From Thalassospiraceae bacterium LMO-JJ14 (GTDB lineage: Bacteria; Pseudomonadota; Alphaproteobacteria; Rhodospirillales; Casp-alpha2): a stretch of 64,000 nt of DNA. The notes beneath the pieces are model-generated. The model was given only the letters and a program-made list of their open reading frames with translations. It was not told the DNA's origin and searched no databases. Of the stretch, positions 1 through 8,967 are shown one piece after another. The first letter of the stretch is position 1. Every line of letters starts with the position of its first letter. The translations under genes and the position numbers were made by a program. The DNA lies in the NCBI GenBank assembly GCA_021555105.2, contig CP134604.1, positions 2,852,001-2,916,000 of the forward strand, in the 5' to 3' direction.

Positions 1-1
1 C

Positions 2-1390
2 CTACTTCACCTCAGCGTAGACACTCTCCAGCGCCTTCGAGACGGCGCCGACGATTTCGTCGACCTCGCCCCTGGTGATGCAGAACGGCGGCGCGAAGCC
101 CAGCATGTCGCCGTGCGGCATGGCGCGTGCGATGACGCCGTTTTCCAGCGCCGCTGCGGACATCTTCGCACCGACCTTGAGCGCCGGATCGAAGAACGTC
201 TTTGTGTCCTTGTCGGCAACGAACTCGATTGCCGCCAGCAGACCCTCGCCCCTGACTTCGCCGACCATCGGGTGGTCTGCGAACGCGGCGCGCAGGCTTT
301 CCTGAAAATAGGCCCCGGTTGAACGCACGTTGGCGATCATGTCCTCGTTCTCGATCAGAGTCAGGTTGGCGAGACCGGCGGCGGCCCCGATCGGGTGCGC
401 CGAATAGGTCCAGCCGTGGCCGATCGGTCCGATATCTTCCGATCCCCGGTCGAGAATTTCACAGACGCGTTCGCTCAGGATCGACCCTGACAGCGGCGCA
501 TAGGCGCTGGTCAGGCCCTTGGCGATGGTGATGATGTCCGGCTTCATGCCGTAGTGTTCGGAACCGAACCACGACCCCAGACGGCCAAAGCCCGTCACCA
601 CTTCGTCGGCGATCAGCATCACGTCGTGCTTGTCGAGCACCTTCTGGATCGCCGGCCAGTAGCCCGCGGGCGGCGGGATCAGCCCGCCGGTTCCCATGAA
701 CGGTTCGCCGATGAAGGCCGCAACCGTATCCGGGCCTTCGGCGACGATCATCGCGTCGAGCTTGGCGGCGCAGTCGTCGACGAACGCCTGCTCGCTCATG
801 CCGTCCGGGGCGAATTTCCAGTAATGCGGACATTGCGTGTGTAGCACCTTGTCCAGCGGCAGGTCGAATGCCTTGTGGAACAACGGCAGACCGGTGAGGC
901 TGCCGGTCATCAGCCCGGAGCCGTGATAGCCGCGGTCGCGCGAGATGATCTTCTTTTTTTCCGGCCGGCCGAGCACGTTGTTCATGTACCAGACGAGCTT
1001 GATGTTGGTTTCGTTGGCATCCGATCCGGACAATCCGAAATAGACCCGGCTCATGTGATCAGGGGCCAGTTCGACGACTTTCGCGGCGAGGCGGATCGAG
1101 GCTTCGGTGCCGTGCCCGACATAGGCGTGATAGTACGCCAGCTTGTGCGCCTGTTCGGCGATGGCGTCGGCGACTTCGCTGCGCCCGTAACCGATATTGA
1201 CGCAATAAAGACCGGCAAACGCATCGAGGCTCTTTTTCCCGTCACGGTCGGTGATGTAGACCCCCTTGCCGCTTTCGATGACACGGGTCGGCGTGGTGCC
1301 GTTGGCGTGTCCCTTGATGTCCGAAGACGCATGCACGAAATGCGCCCGGTCCAGGGTTTCAAGTTCGTCCATGTTGCGGCGCTCGGTCAT
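2..1390 (-). CDS. Class III (omega) aminotransferase, PLP-dependent
   Basis: A 462-aa fold-type I aminotransferase, probably moving an amino group from an amine or omega-amino acid to pyruvate or another keto acid in the cytoplasm. Visible family features are the SGSDANET segment of the PLP-phosphate region, the RDRGYHGSG motif, the IADEVVTGFGRLG segment with the cofactor-binding Asp, and the PLP lysine in TIAKGLTS. I start at the ATG at 1390 because GAGGAGG lies just upstream; an in-frame extension to 1417 has no better site. The stop lies at bases 2-4, so the gene is complete. Relatives include putrescine-, beta-alanine- and taurine-pyruvate aminotransferases; substrate cannot be assigned. 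A taurine role would fit the xsc gene at 46.4-48.2 kb, but the sequence reads more like the SpuC-type group. Divergent from the SDR gene. Confidence 0.9.
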   Translation of the reverse strand: MTERRNMDELETLDRAHFVHASSDIKGHANGTTPTRVIESGKGVYITDRDGKKSLDAFAGLYCVNIGYGRSEVADAIAEQAHKLAYYHAYVGHGTEASIRLAAKVVELAPDHMSRVYFGLSGSDANETNIKLVWYMNNVLGRPEKKKIISRDRGYHGSGLMTGSLTGLPLFHKAFDLPLDKVLHTQCPHYWKFAPDGMSEQAFVDDCAAKLDAMIVAEGPDTVAAFIGEPFMGTGGLIPPPAGYWPAIQKVLDKHDVMLIADEVVTGFGRLGSWFGSEHYGMKPDIITIAKGLTSAYAPLSGSILSERVCEILDRGSEDIGPIGHGWTYSAHPIGAAAGLANLTLIENEDMIANVRSTGAYFQESLRAAFADHPMVGEVRGEGLLAAIEFVADKDTKTFFDPALKVGAKMSAAALENGVIARAMPHGDMLGFAPPFCITRGEVDEIVGAVSKALESVYAEVK

Positions 1391-1544
1391 AACAGCCTCC
1401 TCGGATAATTCGTTCACGCCGCTTGATAGCGGCTATGGCGCAGGACTTACAACCCCCCTGCCGCTGTTATTTATCCCGAGGGGCATCTATGGTTTAGTGA
1501 AGCCCACGACACCCCACCTATGGCCCCTCGACGGAGAAAAAATT

Positions 1545-2288
1545 ATGGGAGACACACGCCGCACCGCCCTGATCACGGGCTCGGGACGCAATATCGGACG
1601 CGCATCCGCATTGGCACTGGCCAAGAACGGCATCAACGTGATCGTCAACGGATCAAGCAATCGGGCAAATTGCGACATCGTCGCCGACGAAGTCCGCGCC
1701 TTGGGCGTGGAGGCGCTGGTGTGCATGGCCGATGTCGGCAACCCGGCCGATCTTGAAAAGATGGTCACCGACGGCACCAAGGCCTTCGGGTGCATCGACA
1801 TTCTCGTCAACAATGCCGCCGTGCGTCCGAACAGCCCGTTTCTGGAAACCGGCGAGGACGAGTGGGAACGCATCCTGAATATCGATTTCCATGCCGCGCG
1901 CAGGCTGGCCAGATTGTGCCTGCCGGGGATGCTGGAAAACGGCTGGGGGCGGATCGTCAATTTCGCCGGCATGAACGCCATTCACGGCTATAACGGCCGC
2001 GCCCCGGTCAGTGTCTCGAAGCATGCGTCCTGGGGCCTGACCAAATCGCTGGCCAAGGAATTCGGCAAGCAGGGCGTGACCACGAACATCATTTCCCCCG
2101 GCCCAATCGCGCCGGACGAAGCCGAGCCGGAAATGCGCGAACACATCGAAAGCATGGTCGGCCGTGTGCCGGTCGGACGTCTCGGCAGGAACGAGGAAAT
2201 CGGCGCCATGGTGGCGCTGCTGGCGTCCGACGACGGCGCCTTCATCAACGGCCAGTTGCTGCAGGTCAACGGCGGCGCGGAGACTTAA
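1545..2288 (+). CDS. SDR-family protein lacking canonical Ser/Tyr catalytic residues
   Basis: A 247-aa classical-length short-chain dehydrogenase/reductase fold protein. The N-terminal TGSGRNIG dinucleotide motif and the NNAA motif are intact, so NAD(P) binding is likely. The active site is unusual. In the segment GRAPVSVSKHA the position four residues before the catalytic Lys, normally Tyr, is Val, and the position 13 residues earlier, normally Ser, is Gly (IVNFAGMNA). It may be a non-redox or altered-chemistry SDR. The start at 1545 follows ACGGAG; a longer reading from 1266 runs back through the divergent aminotransferase and is rejected. It converges on the downstream dioxygenase with a hairpin between them. 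Confidence 0.85.
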   Translation: MGDTRRTALITGSGRNIGRASALALAKNGINVIVNGSSNRANCDIVADEVRALGVEALVCMADVGNPADLEKMVTDGTKAFGCIDILVNNAAVRPNSPFLETGEDEWERILNIDFHAARRLARLCLPGMLENGWGRIVNFAGMNAIHGYNGRAPVSVSKHASWGLTKSLAKEFGKQGVTTNIISPGPIAPDEAEPEMREHIESMVGRVPVGRLGRNEEIGAMVALLASDDGAFINGQLLQVNGGAET

Positions 2289-2296
2289 GCTCCCCC

Positions 2297-2331
2297 CTCT
2301 CCCTGGAGGCGAGTATCGCGAGCCGGGAGAG
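2297..2331. terminator. Hairpin between convergent genes
   Basis: CTCTCCC at 2297-2303 pairs with GGGAGAG at 2325-2331 across a 21-nt loop, between the converging SDR and dioxygenase genes. It may act as a bidirectional terminator, although no long T-tract follows on either strand. It resembles the hairpin at 3257-3276. Confidence 0.4.
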
Positions 2332-2342
2332 AGGAAATCCCC

Positions 2343-3176
2343 TCAAGCCGCCGGGCGTTCCCCGGCCGCCGTGGTGCGGTGCATGCGGCGGTGATCGTCC
2401 GGCGCGTAATCGTACTCGGCGAAATGCATGGTGCAGCGGTTATCCCACATCAGGGCGTCGCCGGGCTGCCACTTGTGGCGGTAGATATTGTCTTCGCGGG
2501 TCGCCGATGCTTCGATCGCATCCATGACGTCGGCGTTCTCGGCCTCGCTCAGCCCCAGGATGCGGGTCGTGAAGAACTTGTTCACATAAAGCGCGCGGCG
2601 GCCGGTCTCGGCGTGGCGGCGCACCACCGGGTGGCGTTCCGGTGCAGGCACATCCATCTCGCGATTGCCGTCCGTCTCAGCCGACAGGTTGCGCCGGCGG
2701 ATGGCCTCGCCGGAATGTTCCGCTTCGGCGGCATCCAGTTTCGCCTTCAACGCCGGGTCCAGATCGTCCCAGGCCCGGTACATGTTGCAGATCAACGTAT
2801 CGCCGCGCCCGACGGGAACGGTGATGGCGTGCAGGAACGTCGCCGACGGCGGTCGCGCCACGCAACTGATATCGGAATGCCAGAAATCGTTTCTGGCACC
2901 GCGGCGCTGGGCATTGTTCTCGAGCACCAGAAGGTTCTCGTATTCGGGATGACCGGCGCGGGCACGTAGCGGATGCGGCTCGACGGCGCCGAAGCGTTCG
3001 GTGTAGGCGATCTGTTCGGCAGGGCTGATATCCTGATCGCGAAAAACCAGAACCAGATGATCAAGATACGCCTGCTTGATGACGGCGAAGTCTTCATCGC
3101 TGAGGTCCGGGCCGATCTTCACGCCCAGGACCTCTGCGCCGATATGCGGTGTCAGTTTTCTGATTTCGATGGTCAT
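2343..3176 (-). CDS. TauD/TfdA-family Fe(II)/2-oxoglutarate dioxygenase
   Basis: A 277-aa TauD/TfdA-type dioxygenase, which would couple 2-oxoglutarate decarboxylation to substrate hydroxylation in the cytoplasm. The iron-binding His-x-Asp is in FWHSDISC, the distal His in CTMHFAEYDY, and the 2OG-binding Arg region in DHRRMHRTT near the C-terminus. The ATG at 3176 is chosen because GGGAGGG lies about 6 nt upstream, five codons inside the longest frame. Length and motif order are normal. Taurine, other sulfonates, sulfate esters and aryloxyacids are all possible substrates. No sulfonate ABC transporter is adjacent, so tauD is not assigned. Confidence 0.88.
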   Translation of the reverse strand: MTIEIRKLTPHIGAEVLGVKIGPDLSDEDFAVIKQAYLDHLVLVFRDQDISPAEQIAYTERFGAVEPHPLRARAGHPEYENLLVLENNAQRRGARNDFWHSDISCVARPPSATFLHAITVPVGRGDTLICNMYRAWDDLDPALKAKLDAAEAEHSGEAIRRRNLSAETDGNREMDVPAPERHPVVRRHAETGRRALYVNKFFTTRILGLSEAENADVMDAIEASATREDNIYRHKWQPGDALMWDNRCTMHFAEYDYAPDDHRRMHRTTAAGERPAA

Positions 3177-3508
3177 TTTTGGCCCTCCCAATCCGGGAGT
3201 TTAGACCTGAGAATTCAGGGGGCTCAAGTCCCCTCTTCCGGCTCGCCATGATCTTCCCCTCTCCCCAAGGAGAGGGTGAAGCCCGCGCACCAGTGCATGG
3301 GAGGGAGAGGGACCGGTGATTGAAATCAGCACCCTATGACGTCGTTAGTGAGGTCACCTTGACGGCGGTGTTCCCCTCATGAAAACATCAGACGTGGTAT
3401 TAGCGAATTACGACAATCGATAAACGTGAATTGAATGTCCCTTAGCTTACATTACCGAACTTGCGATCCTAAACCGACCCGATAACGCCGATAAAAGTGG
3501 GAGACTTT
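3177..3508. other. Non-coding region with GC-rich hairpins
   Basis: A 332-bp gap between the outward-facing dioxygenase and hemerythrin genes. It holds a GC-rich hairpin (CCCTCTCC at 3257-3264 pairing with GGAGAGGG at 3269-3276) and a second CCCTCTCC-like inverted copy near 3300-3312, resembling a dispersed intergenic repeat. The right half (about 3380-3490) is AT-rich and probably carries the hemerythrin promoter. I see no credible gene here. Confidence 0.5.
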
Positions 3509-3937
3509 ATGAATACCCCTGCACCTTTTCGACTGCCCGAAGCGTTCAAAATCGGCATATCATCCATCGATGATGATCATCTAAATCTGGTCGAGTCCAT
3601 CAATCGCAGTCTGCTCACTCAAGACGGCAACAACATCAAAGATTTCAAGAAGGTATTCGAAAGTTTTATTTCAGATCTGAAGCAGCATTTCGAAAACGAG
3701 GAAGAACTCATGCGCGAGGCCGGATATCCAGGCCTTGATGATCATGCAAATCATCACAAAGCCTGTTTGAATCAGCTCAACATGTCACTTGAAACCTGCA
3801 ACAGACGCGGATATGCCGACCGCAAAGACATTACCGGATTGTTCCACAATCTTATCGGCATTATCGCAAAGGCGGACTTGAAATTCGTTGAATATCTGTG
3901 GAACGAAGACTTGGTCGACTCCTTCAAGGGCCGCTGA
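3509..3937 (+). CDS. Hemerythrin-like protein missing one His ligand
   Basis: A 142-aa single-domain bacteriohemerythrin, a four-helix bundle that normally binds O2 at a diiron site. Conserved ligands are visible as IDDDH (helix 1), HFENEEEL (His plus Glu) and HANHH (two His). The last motif, normally His-Ile-x3-Asp, reads IIAKAD, so the His is replaced by Ile while the bridging Asp remains. The site therefore has six of the seven usual ligands. The ATG at 3509 has GGGAGA 5 nt upstream; an earlier GTG at 3497 overlaps that ribosome-binding site and is less likely. It converges on sdaA with 6 bp between stops. It may act in O2, NO or sulfide sensing, or iron storage. Confidence 0.85.
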   Translation: MNTPAPFRLPEAFKIGISSIDDDHLNLVESINRSLLTQDGNNIKDFKKVFESFISDLKQHFENEEELMREAGYPGLDDHANHHKACLNQLNMSLETCNRRGYADRKDITGLFHNLIGIIAKADLKFVEYLWNEDLVDSFKGR

Positions 3938-3943
3938 CCCGGG

Positions 3944-5326
3944 TCAGCACTCCGTGACGTTGACGGCAAGACCGCCTTCGGACGTTTCCTTGTACTTCGA
4001 GAGCATGTCGACACCGGTCTGGCGCATGGTTTCGATGGCGCTGTCGAGCGGCACGAAATGCGTCCCGTCACCCAGCAGTGCCAGCGATGCCGCGTTGACT
4101 GCCTTGACCGCCCCCATGGCGTTGCGTTCGATGCACGGCACCTGCACCAGGCCACCGACCGGGTCGCAGGTCATACCCAGGTGATGTTCGATGGCGATTT
4201 CGGCGGCGTTTTCGATCTGCTCATTGGTGCCGCCGAGCACTGCGCACAGCCCCGCCGCCGCCATCGCCGCCGCCGAGCCGACCTCGCCCTGGCAGCCGAC
4301 CTCGGCACCGGAAATCGAGGCCTTGGTCTTGATGATCCCGCCGATCGCCGCCGCTGTCAGCAGGAAGTCATCGACCGTGTCTTCGGATGCGTCCGGGCAG
4401 AATTCCAGATAATAGCGGATCGTCGCCGGGATGACGCCGGCGGCCCCGTTGGTCGGCGCCGTGACGATGCGCCCGCCAGCGGCGTTTTCCTCGTTCACGG
4501 CAATAGCGTACAAGCTGATCCAGTCCATCACCGAATGCGCATATTTGACGTTCCGGGTCTGATCCGCTTGCAGCGTGTTTGAAATCTGCCGTGCACGCCG
4601 TTTGACCCTGAGCCCGCCCGGCAACTGCCCGTCGGTGGCGATGCCCCGCTCCATGCAATCCTTCATGACCGCCCAGATGCGGTCCAGGCCGGTACGCACA
4701 TCGTGCTCGGTGCGCAAAACGTTTTCATTCGCCAGCTTCATCTCGGCGATCGACATCTTTGCCGCCTTGCCCATCGCCAGCATCTCGGCGGCACTTTCGA
4801 AGGGATACGGGACGTCGGGATATTCGATACCGCTGTCGACATAATCCGCGAACTCGGAACGGGTGACGACGAACCCGCCGCCGACGGAAAAATAAGTATT
4901 GCTGTGCAGCGGATTGCCGGCGGCGTCATAGGTGACCGCGAGCATGCCGTTGGTGTGCTCGTCCAGCGGGGCGTCGAAATCGAAAATAATATCGTGATCG
5001 ACGTCGAACGCATGCCCCGCCAGCGGCCCGGCATGCAAAGCCTTGTCGTCGATCACCCGGTCGACCAGGGCGCCGGCTGCCGCAGGATCGATGCTGTCGG
5101 GCTTTTCTCCCAAAAGACCCAACACCACGGCGCGGTCAGTGCCGTGCCCCTTGCCGGTATAGGCCAGCGAGCCGTACAACGTAACGACGATGCGCCGGAC
5201 GTCAGCCGTCTTTGCGGCCGTTTCCAGTTCATCCAGAAAGCGGCCCATCGCGACCATCGGCCCGACCGTATGCGAGCTGGACGGCCCGATACCGATTTTA
5301 AACAAGTCAAATACGCTCAGAAACAT
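3944..5326 (-). CDS. sdaA: L-serine ammonia-lyase, [4Fe-4S], single chain
   Basis: A 460-aa one-chain L-serine dehydratase that converts L-serine to pyruvate and ammonia. The N-terminal beta domain carries the diagnostic GIGPSSSHT segment. The C-terminal alpha domain has cysteines in [10 protein letters not shown] and [15 protein letters not shown], which fit iron-sulfur cluster binding. Length matches the fused bacterial enzymes. The start at 5326 follows GGAG. The gene is divergent from the fumarase-type operon across a roughly 200-bp promoter region and convergent with the hemerythrin gene. A specific role in serine-cycle or amino-acid catabolism cannot be told from position alone. Confidence 0.95.
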   Translation of the reverse strand: MFLSVFDLFKIGIGPSSSHTVGPMVAMGRFLDELETAAKTADVRRIVVTLYGSLAYTGKGHGTDRAVVLGLLGEKPDSIDPAAAGALVDRVIDDKALHAGPLAGHAFDVDHDIIFDFDAPLDEHTNGMLAVTYDAAGNPLHSNTYFSVGGGFVVTRSEFADYVDSGIEYPDVPYPFESAAEMLAMGKAAKMSIAEMKLANENVLRTEHDVRTGLDRIWAVMKDCMERGIATDGQLPGGLRVKRRARQISNTLQADQTRNVKYAHSVMDWISLYAIAVNEENAAGGRIVTAPTNGAAGVIPATIRYYLEFCPDASEDTVDDFLLTAAAIGGIIKTKASISGAEVGCQGEVGSAAAMAAAGLCAVLGGTNEQIENAAEIAIEHHLGMTCDPVGGLVQVPCIERNAMGAVKAVNAASLALLGDGTHFVPLDSAIETMRQTGVDMLSKYKETSEGGLAVNVTEC

Positions 5327-5532
5327 GATCGATACTCCACAACGGCTGGACGGTACTTACTCGTCCTGAGTACGGCAAGCGATGCATCGACATGAAATAT
5401 CGCCCGGGCGACGTCAGTACTGTAATTTTCGAGACAGATGAGAGGGTTACGTGATTGGACACACCCCCCGCCACTCTGTAAGTTTGACCCTACGAACGAT
5501 CCGATGCCCTGCACCGTGTGGAGGAATTTCTG

Positions 5533-6498
5533 ATGATACCGATGCCCGTCGTCAAGGAGACGGCGCTCACCCTCATGGACAAGGCGGCAATCGAAATCCC
5601 GGACGATTATCTGACGGGTCTCGAAAAAGCCGCCGACGCCGAAGATGGCGATCTGTCATCTTTCGTGCTGCATGCCATGCTCGACAACTACAAGGCCGCC
5701 AAGGAAGACCGCCGCGCCATGTGCGCCGACACCGGTGTGCCGCGCTGGTACGTGAAGATGGGCAACGAGGCCCGGCTGGAGGGCGGCCCGGTGGCGCTGG
5801 AGGAAGCGCTGCGCGGCGCCACGGCCGAGGCCACCAACGGCGTGCCGCTCAGGCCCAACCGCGTGCACCCGTTGTGGCGCACGGATCACAACAACAACGT
5901 CGGCCTGAATGCACCGGAAATCGAGTATTCGTTCGAGCCGGACGGCGACTGGATCGACATCATCACCGTGCACAAGGGCGGGCTGTTCGGGACCGACTAC
6001 CGGATGCTGTTCCCGGGCGACGGGATCGAGGGTATCAAGCGCTTCTATCTGGATTGCCTCGTCGCCTTCGGCAAGCGCGGCCTTGCCTGTCAGCCGGCAA
6101 TCATCGGCGTCGGGCTTGGCGGGTCGAAGGACATCTGCTCGGTACTCGGCAAGCAGGCGGCATGTCTCAGGACCGTCGGCGACCGCAATCCGGACCCACG
6201 CACGGCGGCACTGGAGCTGGAACTGATGGAGCTCGGCAATTCCATCGGTATGGGCGCCATGGGGTTCGTTGGCAAGTCGATGGTCATCGACTGTCATATC
6301 GAATGCGGCTACACGCACACCGGCGGCATGCCGATGAGCGTGCATGCCTTTTGCCTGTCATCGAGGCGCGCCGTGGCGCGTATCCATGCAGACGGCCGGG
6401 TCGAATTTCGTACCGACCCGAACTGGTTTACCCCTTACATGAGACGGGAGACGGTCGGATGGGAACCGAACACGGAAACCTTAAGACAGTCAGTCTGA
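5533..6498 (+). CDS. Class I fumarase / L(+)-tartrate dehydratase alpha subunit
   Basis: A 321-aa alpha subunit of the two-subunit iron-sulfur hydro-lyases, the family that interconverts fumarate and malate or dehydrates tartrate. Family signatures are MCADTGVPRW, the VHPLWRTDHNNNVG region and GVGLGGSKD. Cysteines in the CADTG, SVLGKQAAC and HIECGYTH contexts could supply the [4Fe-4S] cluster. The ATG at 5533 has GGAGGAA 6 nt upstream; the GTG at 5518 is too close to that site. It overlaps the beta-subunit gene by 40 bp, implying translational coupling. A sulfur-free class II fumarase is not in the window, so substrate (fumarate or tartrate) stays open. Confidence 0.85.
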   Translation: MIPMPVVKETALTLMDKAAIEIPDDYLTGLEKAADAEDGDLSSFVLHAMLDNYKAAKEDRRAMCADTGVPRWYVKMGNEARLEGGPVALEEALRGATAEATNGVPLRPNRVHPLWRTDHNNNVGLNAPEIEYSFEPDGDWIDIITVHKGGLFGTDYRMLFPGDGIEGIKRFYLDCLVAFGKRGLACQPAIIGVGLGGSKDICSVLGKQAACLRTVGDRNPDPRTAALELELMELGNSIGMGAMGFVGKSMVIDCHIECGYTHTGGMPMSVHAFCLSSRRAVARIHADGRVEFRTDPNWFTPYMRRETVGWEPNTETLRQSV

Positions 6499-7139
6499 AC
6501 CTGCCGGTTACGACGGACGACCTGAAGGACATCGAAATCGGCACGGTGGTGTACCTCAACGGCGTCGTCTATACGGCGCGCGAAGGCGTGTACCAGAAAG
6601 TCATCGCCGACGGCGAACAACTGCCGGCGCATCTGGATGAAATCTCCAACGCTAATTTTCACTGCTCCCCTGCGGCGCGGCAAAACGATGACGGCAGTTT
6701 CACCATCGGCGCCATGACCGGCACCGCGTCGTTCCGCTTTTCCAAGTGGCTCGACAAATGGTTCACGGTGTCCGGCGCCAAGATCATCATCGGCAAGGGC
6801 GGCATGTCGTCGGCGGACTACAAGAAATATTTCGTGCCGCACGGCGCGATCTACCTGACCACGGTCGGCTACGGCACCGGCGCGTTGCTGGGACGCGGCA
6901 TCAAGGGGATCCGCGACGTACACTGGTACGATCAGCTTGGCGTCGCGCAAGCGATGTGGATGGTCGAGGTGGAGAATTTCGGCCCCTTCATCGCCGACAG
7001 CGACCTTGAAGGGAATTCCCTGTTCGAACGCGAAAACGCCAAGACCAGAGCCGGCATCGACAAGCTGTATGAGGGCACGAAATCCCCCGCCCTGCATCGC
7101 TACGGCGAGACCGACGACCGCGGCGAAGAGGTGATCTGA
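6459..7139 (+). CDS. Class I fumarase / L(+)-tartrate dehydratase beta subunit
   Basis: A 226-aa beta subunit, equivalent to the C-terminal half of one-chain class I fumarases. It has the KIIIGKGGMSS phosphate/substrate-loop motif and the YGTGALLGRGI segment typical of the swivelling beta domain. The ATG at 6459 is inside the end of the alpha gene and is preceded by GGGAGACGG; the open frame continues far upstream only because of overlap with alpha. With its partner it would form an oxygen-sensitive alpha2beta2 hydro-lyase. The downstream M23 gene begins 74 bp later with its own ribosome-binding site. Confidence 0.85.
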   Translation: MGTEHGNLKTVSLNLPVTTDDLKDIEIGTVVYLNGVVYTAREGVYQKVIADGEQLPAHLDEISNANFHCSPAARQNDDGSFTIGAMTGTASFRFSKWLDKWFTVSGAKIIIGKGGMSSADYKKYFVPHGAIYLTTVGYGTGALLGRGIKGIRDVHWYDQLGVAQAMWMVEVENFGPFIADSDLEGNSLFERENAKTRAGIDKLYEGTKSPALHRYGETDDRGEEVI

Positions 7140-7213
7140 ACGCTGCAATTACGTGCGGTAATTTCGTTGCGGGTGTATAATCGGCGCTCCGCTTTCATGC
7201 AGGAGAGCCCACG

Positions 7214-8230
7214 ATGTTCAAATATACCATCTGCTTCGTTATTGCTCTGAGCGCATTCATTTCTGCGGCGCCCCGTGAAGCCACCGCGCAAATGACACCG
7301 GAGAGATTCATCAAGAAATTCGATGCCGACAAGGACGGCAACGTCTCGAAGGAGGAATATACCGGCAGACGGCGCCCGTTCAGTTTTTTCGATGCCGACG
7401 GCAACGACATTGCGACAGGTGATGAAATCAATGCCGCCCTCGGTGGCGTGGCAAGCAAGTTGAAACAGAAGCCGATGCTTGACGGGCAGGTGCCGCCCGA
7501 CACGATCGACGCCCGGACCCGCTGTGGGCTCGGCCGCTTCAAACACGACTGCTCGATCAAGGTCGCTATTGAAAAAGGCCTGTTCGAGACGGGCCTGAAA
7601 CCGAAGTTCCCGGATGGGCTCGGCTGCCGGCGCATCGACGAGGCATGGGCGATATCTTATTCCGCGAAACGCGATCAGGAACAGTATCATGGCGGCATCG
7701 ACATGCCGGCCCCCTTCGGCACACCGATGCTGGCCGCCGCGGACGGCACGGTCGTCTCAAAAACCGCGGATCCCATGAGCTACCGGGGTATCGAGCTGAT
7801 CTTGCGGCACAGCCCCGAAGAAACCGGCCTGCCGGTCTGGACCTATACGCAGTACGCCCATTTCAACGAACCCCCCACGGTCAATGTCGGGGACCGGGTC
7901 CGCATGGGACAGAACCTCGGCCCGACCGGCAATTCCGGTTTTCAGAAATCCCAGGGCTCCAGGTCAAGGCCACGCCGCCCTGCGATCCACTTCGCGGTGT
8001 GGTTTTCGGACAAGCCCGGATTTGCCGCCGACCACAACCGCATCATCCCCGTCGACGGCTGGTGGATGGACCCCAACGCCATGTACCGGTTGAAGCCGCC
8101 GTTCGATTCCGCGTCCCTGAAGGCGCTGCCGGATGCGGAAAAGGACGTCGCCATTCCGGTGATGCTGGAAAGCGGCGAGACGGTCCCGGCGAACACCAAG
8201 CTGATCTGGCCGTATGCCTGCCGGCGTTGA
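7214..8230 (+). CDS. Secreted EF-hand plus M23-peptidase domain protein
   Basis: A 338-aa exported protein. Residues 1-25 form a signal peptide ending near ATAQ. Two EF-hand loops follow, FDADKDGNVSKEE (about 35-47) and a shorter FDADGNDIATGDE (about 58-70). A peptidase M23/LytM-like domain occupies about 155-300, with zinc-ligand motif HGGID, the YAHF histidine and the GTPMLAAADGTVV strand. The usual HxH motif reads RPAIHFAV, so the first (catalytic) His is Ala while the zinc-binding second His remains. It may be a calcium-responsive, weakly active or non-catalytic cell-wall factor, like LytM activators. AGGAGAG precedes the ATG. Convergent with the TRIC gene. Confidence 0.8.
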   Translation: MFKYTICFVIALSAFISAAPREATAQMTPERFIKKFDADKDGNVSKEEYTGRRRPFSFFDADGNDIATGDEINAALGGVASKLKQKPMLDGQVPPDTIDARTRCGLGRFKHDCSIKVAIEKGLFETGLKPKFPDGLGCRRIDEAWAISYSAKRDQEQYHGGIDMPAPFGTPMLAAADGTVVSKTADPMSYRGIELILRHSPEETGLPVWTYTQYAHFNEPPTVNVGDRVRMGQNLGPTGNSGFQKSQGSRSRPRRPAIHFAVWFSDKPGFAADHNRIIPVDGWWMDPNAMYRLKPPFDSASLKALPDAEKDVAIPVMLESGETVPANTKLIWPYACRR

Positions 8231-8233
8231 GGC

Positions 8234-8857
8234 CTAATAATCCCGCCCCGGCCTGGCCTTGTAGGATGGTAGCGACAACCCTTTGACGATGCCCAGCGCG
8301 CGCAGTGCAAAGCCCGCGCCGAACCCGGCCGCCGCAGACATTTCGAACGTCACGCCCATCTGGTTCAACAGTATATGCGTCGCCGCTGCCAGTGCGGCAC
8401 AGGTGGCGTAGACTTCCTTTCTGAGGATCAACGGCGTCTCCGCACAGACAACATCCCTGAGCAGCCCGCCGAACGTCGCCGTCATCATACCCATGACGAT
8501 GGCGACCAGCGGCCCGGCGCCGCTGCGGCGCGCCAGTTCGGCGCCCATGACGCCATACAGCGCAATCCCCAGCGCATCCGCCCACAGCAACACCGGATAG
8601 CGCCGCTGCACCCGGTGCGCCGTGAAGAACAGCAACACGGCAATCGCCAGACAAATCCAGATAGCCAGCGGATCGGCGATCCAGAACACGGTCCGGTCGA
8701 GCAGGACATCCCTGAGCGTACCGCCGCCGACACCTGTCAGGCACGCCATCAGGCCGAAGCCGATCAGGTCCATTTCCTTGCGGCTGGCGACCAGCGCGCC
8801 CGACGCCGCAAAGACGATGACCCCCATGATATCGAGAACGGAAATGATTGTGTGCAT
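8234..8857 (-). CDS. TRIC-type cation channel family (UPF0126) membrane protein
   Basis: A 207-aa inner-membrane protein with about seven hydrophobic segments. It is built as two similar halves, each with a glycine-rich GVGGGTLRD-like motif (GVGGGTLRDVLLD, then ATFGGLLRDVVC). That architecture matches prokaryotic homologues of trimeric intracellular cation channels (YicG/UPF0126 family), which conduct monovalent cations. The start at 8857 follows GGGGGAGGAG. Only 3 bp separate its stop from the convergent M23 gene. Physiological role is unknown; potassium or sodium balance would suit a halotolerant organism but is inference. Confidence 0.85.
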   Translation of the reverse strand: MHTIISVLDIMGVIVFAASGALVASRKEMDLIGFGLMACLTGVGGGTLRDVLLDRTVFWIADPLAIWICLAIAVLLFFTAHRVQRRYPVLLWADALGIALYGVMGAELARRSGAGPLVAIVMGMMTATFGGLLRDVVCAETPLILRKEVYATCAALAAATHILLNQMGVTFEMSAAAGFGAGFALRALGIVKGLSLPSYKARPGRDY

Positions 8858-8874
8858 GCCTGGCGCTCCTCCCC

Positions 8875-8961
8875 CGTCATCCTGAATTTAATTCAGGATC
8901 CATATATACGCACGCAAATGGTGCCGGGGCTTATGGGTCCTTAATCAAGTTCAGGACGACG
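8875..8961. repeat. Palindromic intergenic repeat, family A
   Basis: Two inverted arms: GTCATCCTGAAT...CAGGATCCAT from about 8877 and ATGGGTCC...AGTTCAGGACGAC ending about 8961. Each arm itself contains a CCTGAA/TTCAGG palindrome. The same unit recurs at 42861-42945 and as a half-copy at 14210-14238. It is probably a REP-like or MITE-like element. Confidence 0.7.
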
Positions 8962-8967
8962 AACCCG

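Noticed and set aside
2-1390. Taurine-pyruvate aminotransferase as a firm call
   Set aside because: It would suit xsc, but the sequence is not clearly Tpa-like and no taurine genes are adjacent; kept only as an alternative.
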